A stretch of DNA of 6,617 bases from Rhodospirillaceae bacterium (GTDB lineage: Bacteria; Pseudomonadota; Alphaproteobacteria; Thalassobaculales; Thalassobaculaceae). The stretch covers positions 10,134 to 16,750 of the forward strand of contig NZVJ01000024.1 in the NCBI GenBank assembly GCA_002701455.1. Reading direction: 5' to 3'. Positions within the stretch are counted from its first letter, which is position 1, and each line of letters begins with the position of its first letter. Below, piece by piece: positions 1 through 5,586 of the stretch. The position numbers and the translations under genes are program-made. The notes below the pieces were generated by a model, which saw only the letters and a list, made by a program, of their open reading frames with translations, did not search any database and was not told the DNA's origin.

Positions 1-593
1 GGCCCCTGTTCAATATGGAGTTCAAAAAAGGCGCGCATTTTACGAGAGCCTACGTCTTCTTCCCCTATCCAACCTATACGCTCTAACTCCTCGCCAAATG
101 TTTTCCCATCCGCATCTTTTCGAGAATAAGCCCAGTCCAACGTGTGGACTCCCGAAAAAACTCCCGAAGCAACCATAGCAGGAGGAAAACGCGTTCCTTC
201 CTCATTTGTGAAATTCACAACAACGATCGGGTGTTTTGTTTTAATGCCAGTCTCATTTAAGGTTCGAACAATTTCTAAGCCCGCTAGGACGCCCAAAATA
301 CCATCATATTTTCCGCCGGTTGGCTGGGTATCCAAATGACTTCCCACATACACAGGTAAAGCGTCAGGATCAGTACCTTGCCTTGTTGCAAACATAGTTC
401 CCATTTTATCTACAGAAACGGTCATCTTAGCCTCTTCACACCAACGCTTGAACAAGTGCCGCGCATCCGAGTCTTCATCAGTTAATGCCTGCCTATTATT
501 TCCACCAGCCACACCGGGGCCGATTTTTGCCATCTCCATGAGAGCATCCCACAATCGGTCACCGTTGGCCCTTAAGTTATTTTTTTCATCCAA
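1..593 (-). CDS. N-carbamoyl-L-amino-acid hydrolase / allantoate amidohydrolase family (Zn-dependent amidase, M20), N-terminal part
   Basis: The gene runs off the left edge; 197 complete codons are visible. Read on the minus strand, it gives a typical hydantoinase/carbamoylase-family amidase: GPGVAGG near residue 25, GSHLDTQPTGGKYDG with candidate metal ligands His86 and Asp97, NFTNEEGTRFPPAM with the Glu131-Glu132 pair, and FFELHIEQGP at the break with His193. Family members use two metal ions to remove the carbamoyl group from N-carbamoyl amino acids, or act on allantoate or beta-ureidopropionate in purine or pyrimidine breakdown. The visible part cannot tell these substrates apart. They are cytosolic and usually about 400-420 residues long, so roughly half is missing. 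The start is taken as TTG at 593-591, because GGAGG lies 9 bases upstream and no ATG occurs upstream in this frame before the stop. The next in-frame Met is at residue 19. The family call is firm and the substrate is open. Confidence 0.93.
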   Translation of the reverse strand, partial: MDEKNNLRANGDRLWDALMEMAKIGPGVAGGNNRQALTDEDSDARHLFKRWCEEAKMTVSVDKMGTMFATRQGTDPDALPVYVGSHLDTQPTGGKYDGILGVLAGLEIVRTLNETGIKTKHPIVVVNFTNEEGTRFPPAMVASGVFSGVHTLDWAYSRKDADGKTFGEELERIGWIGEEDVGSRKMRAFFELHIEQG

Positions 594-602
594 AACAATA
601 TT

Positions 603-610
603 CCTCCGCC
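603..610 (-). promoter_or_regulatory. Ribosome binding site for the amidase (fixes a TTG start)
   Basis: On the minus strand this reads GGCGGAGG, a near-perfect anti-Shine-Dalgarno match. It lies 9 bases before TTG at 593-591. No ATG or GTG sits at a suitable distance in the same frame, so this site decides the TTG start. Confidence 0.7.
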
Positions 611-656
611 TAATTCCCTGAAAATCTCGATATTCAAAATTAAAATTTCGAATTAT

Positions 657-686
657 TTTATATCTTTATTGGAGTGCCACTAAGAA
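657..686 (-). promoter_or_regulatory. Possible promoter for the amidase gene
   Basis: Minus strand: TATAAA at 662-657 (5 of 6 to the -10 consensus) with TTCTTA at 686-681 (3 of 6 to -35) and an 18-base spacer. Transcription would start about 55-60 bases before the TTG start. The -35 match is poor and the region is AT-rich, so this is a weak call. Confidence 0.25.
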
Positions 687-814
687 CTTCATATAAAAAT
701 ATACTAAACGAGCAGTTTAATAACCAGAGTAATTAGGAAACACAGATCTCCAAATATTTTATCAATCCATCCCGCAGCATCATGCTTTTTTCAACTCTAT
801 ACAACTATTTTGAT

Positions 815-842
815 TTGACTATGTGTAACTGACATGTGTTAT
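815..842 (+). promoter_or_regulatory. Candidate sigma70-type promoter for the helicase gene
   Basis: TTGACT at 815-820 matches the -35 consensus at 5 of 6 positions. TGTTAT at 837-842 matches -10 at 4 of 6, with a 16-base spacer. It would give a leader of roughly 130 bases before the GTG start, which would suit a gene regulated in its 5' leader, as cold-induced helicase mRNAs often are. No transcript data support it here. Confidence 0.35.
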
Positions 843-982
843 GTACCTATGCCTTCAAAGGGGTTTTATCTATAGCATCACTTTTCGCTAAAAAACGGAT
901 TTCCCTTAACACAAATGTGAATTGGTCTCCTAAAAATGGTCTTGGGAGATAATAAACAAAAACATCAAACTTTTTAGAAAGC

Positions 983-2212
983 GTGACAGTGCATAGAACC
1001 AGTTTTGATAGGCTTGGACTCGCTGACCGCATTGTTCAAACATTAAAAGAACAAAAATACGAGCACCCTACTCCGATACAAGAACAGGCTATACCATTAC
1101 TGCTCGAAGGAAGCGATCTATTGGGAATTGCTCAAACTGGGACTGGTAAAACCGCCGCATTCGGCCTGCCTATTCTTCATCACCTTAGCATGGAAAAGAG
1201 AAGGCCTGCAGCAAAGTCCAGTCGGGCGCTAATACTCGCGCCTACACGTGAATTAACGATACAAATCGGAGTTGCACTCAAGGTATATGGACGGGATATG
1301 CCGCTACGGCACACTGCTGTTTTTGGCGGCGTTGGCCAGAACACACAAGTCAGGTCAATGCGACGCGGCGTAGACATCCTGGTCGCTACACCGGGACGCT
1401 TGTTAGATCTTTTTAATCAAAAACATATAAGACTGGATTTTGTTACTCATTTTGTTCTTGATGAAGCCGACAGGATGCTAGACATGGGGTTTATACATGA
1501 CGTTCAAAAAATCACGTCTTTACTACCCTCTCGACGGCAGACATTACTATTTTCCGCAACGATGCCACAACCAGTTATCCGCTTGGCTAATAAAATTTTA
1601 CACAACCCTAAAAAAGTATCTGTTGCCCCTACAGCTACCCCTGTTAAAACAGTGGAACAAAAGGTCATGTTTATAGATCGCGAGAAGAAAAGAAGTTGTC
1701 TAGTCAGAATTCTACAGGACCCAGCCTTCGATCGCGTAATAGTATTTACACGAACCAAACACAAAGCAGCCAGACTCGCGGAACAACTCACAAAGTCAGG
1801 AATAAAAAGCGAGTCCCTACACGGAGACAAATCGCAGTCAGCTCGACAACGAGCCTTAGAATTATTTAAGTCGGGAGATGTAGCTATTTTAGTTGCAACC
1901 GACATCGCATCACGTGGAATAGACGTGGATGACGTTACACATGTCATCAACTACGAGTTGCCTATGGTTCCAGAGGATTATGTTCACCGGATCGGTAGAA
2001 CGGCAAGAGCTGGTGCCTCAGGATTTGCACTGTCCCTATGCGACCAAAGCGAAATCCCTCACTTCACAAAAATAGAAAATCTTATAAAAACAAAAATAGA
2101 AATTCTTGAAGGTGAAAGGCCTCAGGCAATTACCACTAAAAGACAGGAGAAGAGCATCAAAAAGAAAAGGAAGAAAAAGAAACGATCATCCAAAAAAACA
2201 GTAAACTTTTAA
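983..2212 (+). CDS. rhlE: DEAD-box ATP-dependent RNA helicase, RhlE type
   Basis: A 409-residue cytosolic helicase that would unwind or remodel RNA using ATP, in ribosome assembly, RNA decay or cold adaptation. All family motifs are intact: Q motif HPTPIQ (28-33) with upstream Phe8, motif I AQTGTGKT (50-57), Ia PTREL (87-91), GG (115-116), Ib TPGR (136-139), II DEAD (160-163) within VLDEADRMLDMGF, III SAT (191-193), IV VIVFTRT (252-258), V ATDIASRGID (305-314) and VI HRIGRTAR (335-342). The MLDMGF and LPSRRQTLLFSATMP wording is typical of RhlE rather than DeaD or SrmB. From about residue 386 there is a short Lys/Arg-rich tail, as in many RhlE proteins, probably an RNA-binding extension. The start is GTG. 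GTG at 983 is used here, but GTG at 989 is 7 bases after a weak AGAAAG and may be the real one. It is probably transcribed alone. Confidence 0.95.
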   Translation: MTVHRTSFDRLGLADRIVQTLKEQKYEHPTPIQEQAIPLLLEGSDLLGIAQTGTGKTAAFGLPILHHLSMEKRRPAAKSSRALILAPTRELTIQIGVALKVYGRDMPLRHTAVFGGVGQNTQVRSMRRGVDILVATPGRLLDLFNQKHIRLDFVTHFVLDEADRMLDMGFIHDVQKITSLLPSRRQTLLFSATMPQPVIRLANKILHNPKKVSVAPTATPVKTVEQKVMFIDREKKRSCLVRILQDPAFDRVIVFTRTKHKAARLAEQLTKSGIKSESLHGDKSQSARQRALELFKSGDVAILVATDIASRGIDVDDVTHVINYELPMVPEDYVHRIGRTARAGASGFALSLCDQSEIPHFTKIENLIKTKIEILEGERPQAITTKRQEKSIKKKRKKKKRSSKKTVNF

Positions 2213-2222
2213 ATTTTTTTTG

Positions 2223-2228
2223 TATAAT
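2223..2228 (+). promoter_or_regulatory. Possible -10 box upstream of the cupin gene
   Basis: A perfect TATAAT preceded by TG lies 72 bases before the cupin ATG, in the 88-base gap after the helicase. No convincing -35 element lies 16-18 bases upstream, where the helicase's last codons sit. The cupin may therefore have its own weak promoter or be read through from the helicase. No hairpin terminator is seen between the two genes. Confidence 0.3.
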
Positions 2229-2286
2229 TGACCCAATGAATACATAATGCAAGTTACAGAAAAACACCCAAAATAAATTGAAGTAT

Positions 2287-2293
2287 GGGGGAG
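2287..2293 (+). promoter_or_regulatory. Ribosome binding site for the cupin gene
   Basis: GGGGGAG, 7 bases before ATG at 2301, is a good Shine-Dalgarno match and supports that start. Confidence 0.6.
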
Positions 2294-2300
2294 AACTTAA

Positions 2301-2810
2301 ATGAGCTATACGTTAAACCAATTTGCTGACGACTGTCGCGAAGCTTTAGAAGCAGATCCAGGACCTGATGGCTTGGAACAGGTGAGACAGGCAGTGTCAA
2401 AAGCATGCAACGATCACGACTTTGTCTCTCAACATTTGGGACCAGATAACAACGAACCGCGAAAAGTGTTGTACGAAGACCCTAACCTTGGGTTTTGTAT
2501 TCTAGCTCACGTATACACTGGCGAGCGAGGCAGCCCACCACACGATCATGGCCCTAGCTGGGCTGTCTACGGTCAAGCTGCTGGTAAAACAGAAATGACC
2601 GACTGGAAATGCCTTAAAAAGCCGACGCCTGATGAACCCGGATTAGTTGAGAAAGTCAAAACATATACGTTAGAACCCGGCATGGCCTACGCATATCAAA
2701 TTGGAGAATTGCATTCACCTTACCGAAAAGACACAACAAAGTTGATTCGCGTAGAAGGAATTAATATGGATAATGTTACCCGTGATACTTACATGGTGGC
2801 GCCTGAATAA
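2301..2810 (+). CDS. Cupin-fold metal-dependent dioxygenase-like protein (cysteine dioxygenase-like superfamily)
   Basis: A 169-residue soluble protein. The core is PPHDHGPSWAVYGQAAGKTE (79-98), a cupin motif 1 with His81 and His83, then ELHSPYR with His138 in the second motif. Three histidines in this arrangement would bind iron as in cysteine and mercaptopropionate dioxygenases, whose second and third His are separated by a similar distance (55 residues here). The Glu of the general cupin motif is absent, and Trp87 lies in that area. The N-terminal 60 residues are helical-looking and acidic. Thiol dioxygenases add O2 to a thiol to form a sulfinate, but no substrate-binding residue is clear enough to assign one here. 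A non-enzymatic or sensor cupin is also possible. The gene starts at ATG with a strong ribosome binding site and converges on the TfdA-like gene 22 bases downstream. The fold is confident and the function is not. Confidence 0.8.
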   Translation: MSYTLNQFADDCREALEADPGPDGLEQVRQAVSKACNDHDFVSQHLGPDNNEPRKVLYEDPNLGFCILAHVYTGERGSPPHDHGPSWAVYGQAAGKTEMTDWKCLKKPTPDEPGLVEKVKTYTLEPGMAYAYQIGELHSPYRKDTTKLIRVEGINMDNVTRDTYMVAPE

Positions 2811-2832
2811 AGCAGTTTGAAGTGGGGCTGCT
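2811..2832 (+). terminator. Weak hairpin between convergent genes, possible terminator
   Basis: AGCAG at 2811-2815 pairs with CTGCT at 2828-2832. In plus-strand RNA three more G-U pairs extend the stem around a 6-base loop. It fills the whole gap after the cupin stop codon, but no U-tract follows, so it is at best a poor intrinsic terminator. On the minus strand the G-U pairs become A-C mismatches. Confidence 0.25.
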
Positions 2833-3708
2833 CTACTCAGCTAACGTAGGGCCAGAGCCGCAAACTCTAGTCTGGCGCATCAGCCTTCGATATTTATCCG
2901 CGTCGTAACCTGTGCCCCTGTGAAGTAGACACCTATTATCCCAAATCACTAAATCGCCAGAGCGCCAATTTTGAGTGTAAATATGCTCTGATTTGGTGGC
3001 TTTTGCTAGAAGGTCATCAAGGAGTTCCCGTCCTGCTTTTTCAGTCCAACCTGCTATAGACCGCGCATGTGACCCTACGTAGTAGTTCTTTAAATTATTA
3101 TTTGGATTTTTTCGAACGAGTTTTTGATTAATAGGAGGTAGTGAGGCCGCGTGAGCAGGATCTACTTCTGCGACTTTTGATCTAGAGAAAACATAATCAT
3201 GAATAACCTCCAAAGGTTCTATCAACTTACGCGTTTCATCAGAAAGTCTTGAGTACGCAGCCCGAGCACTTACGTATTCAGTTTCACCCCCTTGCTTCGG
3301 CACTTCATATACTGACATAATCGATACAAAACTAGGCACTTTGCGAAAAGAAGAGTCGGAATGCCACATATTATTTCCTGTCAAAAAACGTGTCTGTTTG
3401 TGACTATTCCCATTTACGGTTCCGTCTGGCTGTACGTTACCAATGGTTCCGAAATAGTTAACTACTCCGTCTCGTCCTAGCGAAACGTGATTAGGTTCCG
3501 GCTCGCCAAGTTTTCTAGTAAATTCTAAATGCGCTTCATCATTTAGGTGCTGCCTAGGAAAGACTACCAGCGAGTAGTCATCTATCCATTCTTTTATTTG
3601 TAATATCTTATCCTGGCTGAGACTGTCATTCAGCTCAATTCCTGTGACTTTTAAGCCAAAATCCTTATGGAGATTCTCAAGTTCGATAGGCGACATTCTT
3701 TTATCCAA
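2833..3708 (-). CDS. Fe(II)/2-oxoglutarate-dependent dioxygenase, TauD/TfdA family, TfdA-like
   Basis: A 291-residue cytosolic non-heme iron oxygenase, close to the family length of about 280-300. The metal triad is visible: His116 and Asp118 in NNMWHSDSSF, and His263 in WDNRCLLHRG. Arg274, 11 residues after His263, is placed to bind the 2-oxoglutarate carboxylate as in TauD and TfdA. GGETEY (140-145) is the usual family stretch. MWHSDSSF, GDLVIWDNRCLLHRG and GSHARSI resemble 2,4-D dioxygenase (TfdA) more than taurine dioxygenase. Such enzymes couple 2-oxoglutarate decarboxylation to hydroxylation and cleavage of a C-O, C-S or C-N bond. The real substrate is unknown, and natural aryloxy or carboxylic acids are as likely as herbicides. 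The first codon is taken as TTG at 3708; ATG at 3696 is the alternative. Neither has a close ribosome binding site (see the entry at 3724-3740). It is divergent from the crotonase gene. Confidence 0.9.
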   Translation of the reverse strand: MDKRMSPIELENLHKDFGLKVTGIELNDSLSQDKILQIKEWIDDYSLVVFPRQHLNDEAHLEFTRKLGEPEPNHVSLGRDGVVNYFGTIGNVQPDGTVNGNSHKQTRFLTGNNMWHSDSSFRKVPSFVSIMSVYEVPKQGGETEYVSARAAYSRLSDETRKLIEPLEVIHDYVFSRSKVAEVDPAHAASLPPINQKLVRKNPNNNLKNYYVGSHARSIAGWTEKAGRELLDDLLAKATKSEHIYTQNWRSGDLVIWDNRCLLHRGTGYDADKYRRLMRQTRVCGSGPTLAE

Positions 3709-3723
3709 TGACTTTTTTTTTTA

Positions 3724-3740
3724 CATGACCTAGCCTCCCT
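3724..3740 (-). promoter_or_regulatory. Strong ribosome binding site leading to an in-frame ATG-TAA in front of the dioxygenase
   Basis: On the minus strand, AGGGAGG (3740-3734) is followed after 7 bases by ATG (3726-3724) and at once by TAA. This ATG is in frame with the TTG at 3708, 15 bases after the end of the ATG. A run of ten A residues begins within the TAA. A ribosome loaded here would start and stop immediately. The dioxygenase would then need re-initiation at TTG 3708 or ATG 3696, unless the sequence has an error. Confidence 0.5.
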
Positions 3741-3741
3741 T

Positions 3742-3747
3742 TATAAT
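3742..3747 (+). promoter_or_regulatory. Possible -10 box in the divergent dioxygenase/crotonase spacer
   Basis: A perfect TATAAT on the plus strand, 51 bases before the crotonase ATG at 3799. No good -35 box is seen 16-18 bases upstream. On the minus strand an overlapping TATTAT (3746-3741) has TTCACA 19 bases upstream, but it would place the start very near the dioxygenase ribosome binding site. The spacer therefore probably holds overlapping divergent promoters of uncertain detail. Confidence 0.3.
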
Positions 3748-3786
3748 ACATGAGATTTTGAACCCATTGTGAATAAATTCTTTATA

Positions 3787-3793
3787 GAGGAGG
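3787..3793 (+). promoter_or_regulatory. Ribosome binding site that fixes the crotonase start
   Basis: GAGGAGG lies 5 bases before ATG 3799. It overrides an upstream in-frame GTG at 3769, whose reading frame would run through this site. Confidence 0.8.
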
Positions 3794-3798
3794 AAAAT

Positions 3799-4596
3799 AT
3801 GGCTGTGGTGGAAACCGAGCGACACGGACAAATATTCATTATAAGAATGAACCGACCCGAAAGGTTGAATGCAATGGGCCGAGAACTCATGGAAGCGCTG
3901 GCTGAACAATGGGTATCATTTCGCAAAGATCCTGATCTAGAAGTAGCAATTTTCACAGGTACAGGACGTGGATTTTGTGCGGGCGAAGACATGAAGGAGT
4001 CACTAGAAGAAGGAGCTCCAGGAGCAAAAGAAATCTCTATAGAGGACCCATTCATGTCCATGGAATTAGAAAAACCAGTAATCGGAGCAATTAATGGTTT
4101 CGCCATGGGTGGCGGCTTCATGTTAGTTGAACGAACGGATTTAAGAGTAGCATCCAGTAATGCTATCTTTGAAGTCTCAGAAGCAAAACGATGGCTACTG
4201 GGAGGTTACAATCATGGAAGGATTGCTAATTTACCACACCCTATCGCCATGGAGATGGCATTGGGGTTCCGTTTTACGGCGCAGCGATTTTATGAACTCG
4301 GATTTCTAAATAGGGTTGTTGAACCTGAAAAACTTATCCCTACAGCACTTGAAATGGCTGAGCATTTGTTGACGCTTCCTCCTGCAGCCCGTGTAAATAC
4401 TGTGCACATGATGCGCCAAATACGGCCTAATACGACTAAACAGCAAGATTTGCTTGCTGATGCTCTACATCAGCATGGAGACTTAAATGATCGTATGGAA
4501 TCTCGTGCCGCTTTCGCCGAAAAACGGAAACCAAATTTTAAAGGTTGGCTTAAACCTGAAGATCGTTACAACATGCCATCTTTAGATGACTTTTAA
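3799..4596 (+). CDS. Enoyl-CoA hydratase/isomerase (crotonase) family protein
   Basis: A 265-residue protein of usual crotonase length, expected to act on a CoA thioester in the cytosol. The family landmarks are RMNRPERLNAM (16-26), the first oxyanion-hole segment GFCAGEDMKE (58-67), the second GAINGFAMGGG (97-106), and the C-terminal part with AQRFYELGFLNRVVEPEKL (161-179). In typical hydratases GGG is followed by x-Glu-Leu, where the Glu is one of two catalytic acids. Here the sequence is GGGFMLV, with Met108 in that place. The second acid appears kept as Glu128 in FEVSEAK. Loss of one acid is seen in crotonases that do reactions other than simple hydration, such as isomerases, so the label hydratase should not be taken literally. 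The start is ATG 3799, from the adjacent GAGGAGG. It is divergent from the TfdA-like dioxygenase and may share control with it. Confidence 0.9.
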   Translation: MAVVETERHGQIFIIRMNRPERLNAMGRELMEALAEQWVSFRKDPDLEVAIFTGTGRGFCAGEDMKESLEEGAPGAKEISIEDPFMSMELEKPVIGAINGFAMGGGFMLVERTDLRVASSNAIFEVSEAKRWLLGGYNHGRIANLPHPIAMEMALGFRFTAQRFYELGFLNRVVEPEKLIPTALEMAEHLLTLPPAARVNTVHMMRQIRPNTTKQQDLLADALHQHGDLNDRMESRAAFAEKRKPNFKGWLKPEDRYNMPSLDDF

Positions 4597-4744
4597 AATT
4601 GACTTCAACTCCTAAGATATACTTGATAAGCGATTACCGGTTAATTCCAATCTAATAAAAACATTTTAGAAAATGGCACTCTAGAGGAGTAATCTTTGCG
4701 CTAGCAGACGTGCACTTGCTTACATGGGAGAAGCCATTAAAGAG
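4597..4744. other. Convergent intergenic gap with short dyads
   Basis: The 148 bases between the ends of the crotonase and SDR genes hold no supported gene. Two short dyads lie close together: CATTTT-AG-AAAATG at 4662-4675 and the palindrome CTCTAGAG at 4679-4686. A third, near-palindromic ATTACC/GGTTAAT, is at 4633-4645. None has a stem, loop and U-tract of a proper terminator. Confidence 0.4.
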
Positions 4745-5506
4745 TCAGTATGCAGAGATGCCCCCGTCTGCCGGAATAGTCGCACCGTTAATCATTCTAG
4801 ACTCGTCAGAGGCAAGAAAGAGAGCAATATTAGCAATATCAATGGGCTCACCTGCTCCAAATTGATAGCTGCCATATGTTGAAACGGTTGCAGCACGTCG
4901 ATTTGATTTTGGCTTTTTGTTATAACGGTTTTTAATTCGATCCGTCGCGATCATCCCCGGGCAAATAACATTCGACCTAACACCTTCTGACGAATAGGCA
5001 CCGGCCAAACTGCGTGTGAAGGAGATCAATCCGCCCTTCGCAGCTGAATAGACATGAGCTGGATGGTTTCCTCTTAGAGCAACAACTGAGGAAACATTTA
5101 TGACGCTCCCTCCCCCACTCGCTATCATATGAGGTATTCCATAACGCGCGCACAAAAATGGACCCATTAAATCTAGAGGTATCGTTTTTTGCCAGACTTC
5201 CAAGTCAACTTCAGTAACAACCGAGTCATTGGCAACTGACCCTCCAGCACAGCTAAATAAAATGTCTAAACGTCCGAATTTTTTCATCGCCTGCTGCATT
5301 AAATGCTCGACGCTATTCTCTTCTGTGACATCTGTGTGAACAAAAAAAGCATGCTCGCCGATTTTATCTGCTGTTGCTGCTCCTTTTACTTCGTCAATTT
5401 CGGCAATAACAACACTGGCACCCTCGCGAGCAAAGACTTCAGCAGATGCTTCAGCTATCCCCGAACCTGCGCCGGTAATAACAGCAACTTTTCCGGCTAA
5501 CCGCAT
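4745..5506 (-). CDS. Short-chain dehydrogenase/reductase (classical SDR), probably NAD-preferring
   Basis: A 253-residue Rossmann-fold oxidoreductase, expected to interconvert an alcohol and a carbonyl with NAD(H) in the cytosol. Visible: the cofactor loop TGAGSGIAEA (11-20); an acidic Glu36 after the second strand, favouring NAD over NADP; TDVT (58-61); CAGG (86-89) in place of NNAG; catalytic Ser140 in INVSS; Tyr153 and Lys157 in YSAAK; CPGMIAT (182-188); and the usual ending IPADGG. Two departures stand out. The third glycine of TGxxxGIG is Ala18, and the position of the catalytic Asn in the fourth helix is Asp112 (LDLMG). The Ser-Tyr-Lys core is intact, so it should still be an enzyme. 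The start is ATG 5506, with GAGG 6 bases upstream. ATG 5512 lies directly against the GAGG with no spacer and is less likely. It has its own promoter candidate upstream. Confidence 0.92.
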   Translation of the reverse strand: MRLAGKVAVITGAGSGIAEASAEVFAREGASVVIAEIDEVKGAATADKIGEHAFFVHTDVTEENSVEHLMQQAMKKFGRLDILFSCAGGSVANDSVVTEVDLEVWQKTIPLDLMGPFLCARYGIPHMIASGGGSVINVSSVVALRGNHPAHVYSAAKGGLISFTRSLAGAYSSEGVRSNVICPGMIATDRIKNRYNKKPKSNRRAATVSTYGSYQFGAGEPIDIANIALFLASDESRMINGATIPADGGISAY

Positions 5507-5557
5507 TCTCATCCTCTTTCAATTTGTGTTTTTTTAATAAAGATCGTGTTTGCAACT

Positions 5558-5586
5558 ATAATAAACTATTGGATTGGGTGAGTTAA
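5558..5586 (-). promoter_or_regulatory. Candidate sigma70-type promoter for the SDR gene
   Basis: Minus strand: TTAACT at 5586-5581 (4 of 6 to -35), a 17-base spacer, and TATTAT at 5563-5558 (5 of 6 to -10). Transcription would start about 45 bases before ATG 5506. The spacing is ideal and this is the best promoter match in the window, though in AT-rich DNA such matches also arise by chance. Confidence 0.45.

Larger units (their letters stand above)
594..982. other. Gene-free divergent intergenic region (389 bases)
   Basis: This region lies between the divergent amidase and helicase genes and holds no ORF with a plausible start and ribosome binding site. It contains the amidase ribosome binding site and a weak minus-strand promoter on the left, and a plus-strand promoter candidate near 815-842 on the right. 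A 5-bp inverted repeat, TCTCC at 926-930 and GGAGA at 945-949, lies in what would be the helicase leader. No tRNA or known riboswitch fold is evident by eye. Confidence 0.6.

Noticed and set aside
142..339. 65-residue plus-strand open frame inside the amidase
   Set aside because: The minus-strand frame carries the conserved amidase motifs over the same bases.
847..1032. 61-residue minus-strand open frame across the helicase start
   Set aside because: It overlaps the N-terminus of the helicase antisense and has no recognisable motif or good ribosome binding site.
1504..1950. 148-residue open frame on the minus strand inside the helicase gene
   Set aside because: It lies fully antisense to a helicase with all motifs intact, and its translation resembles no family I know.
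2213..2300. Helicase terminator in the T-rich stretch after its stop codon
   Set aside because: There is a T run but no stem-loop before it, so it is not an intrinsic terminator.
3769..3798. GTG start giving a 10-residue longer crotonase
   Set aside because: The GAGGAGG ribosome binding site lies inside this extension, directly before ATG 3799, and the extra residues match nothing in the family.
3741..4121. 126-residue open frame on the minus strand over the crotonase start
   Set aside because: It is antisense to a clear crotonase with a strong ribosome binding site; the Ser- and Pro-rich low-complexity translation is typical of a shadow frame.
4724..4882. 52-codon plus-strand frame starting in the convergent gap (MGEAIKESV...)
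   Set aside because: Most of it is antisense to the SDR coding region, and no Shine-Dalgarno sequence precedes the ATG at a usable distance.
5510..5512. Upstream ATG as the SDR start
   Set aside because: It abuts the GAGG with no spacer; the ATG at 5506-5504 has a 6-base spacer and begins the usual SDR N-terminus.
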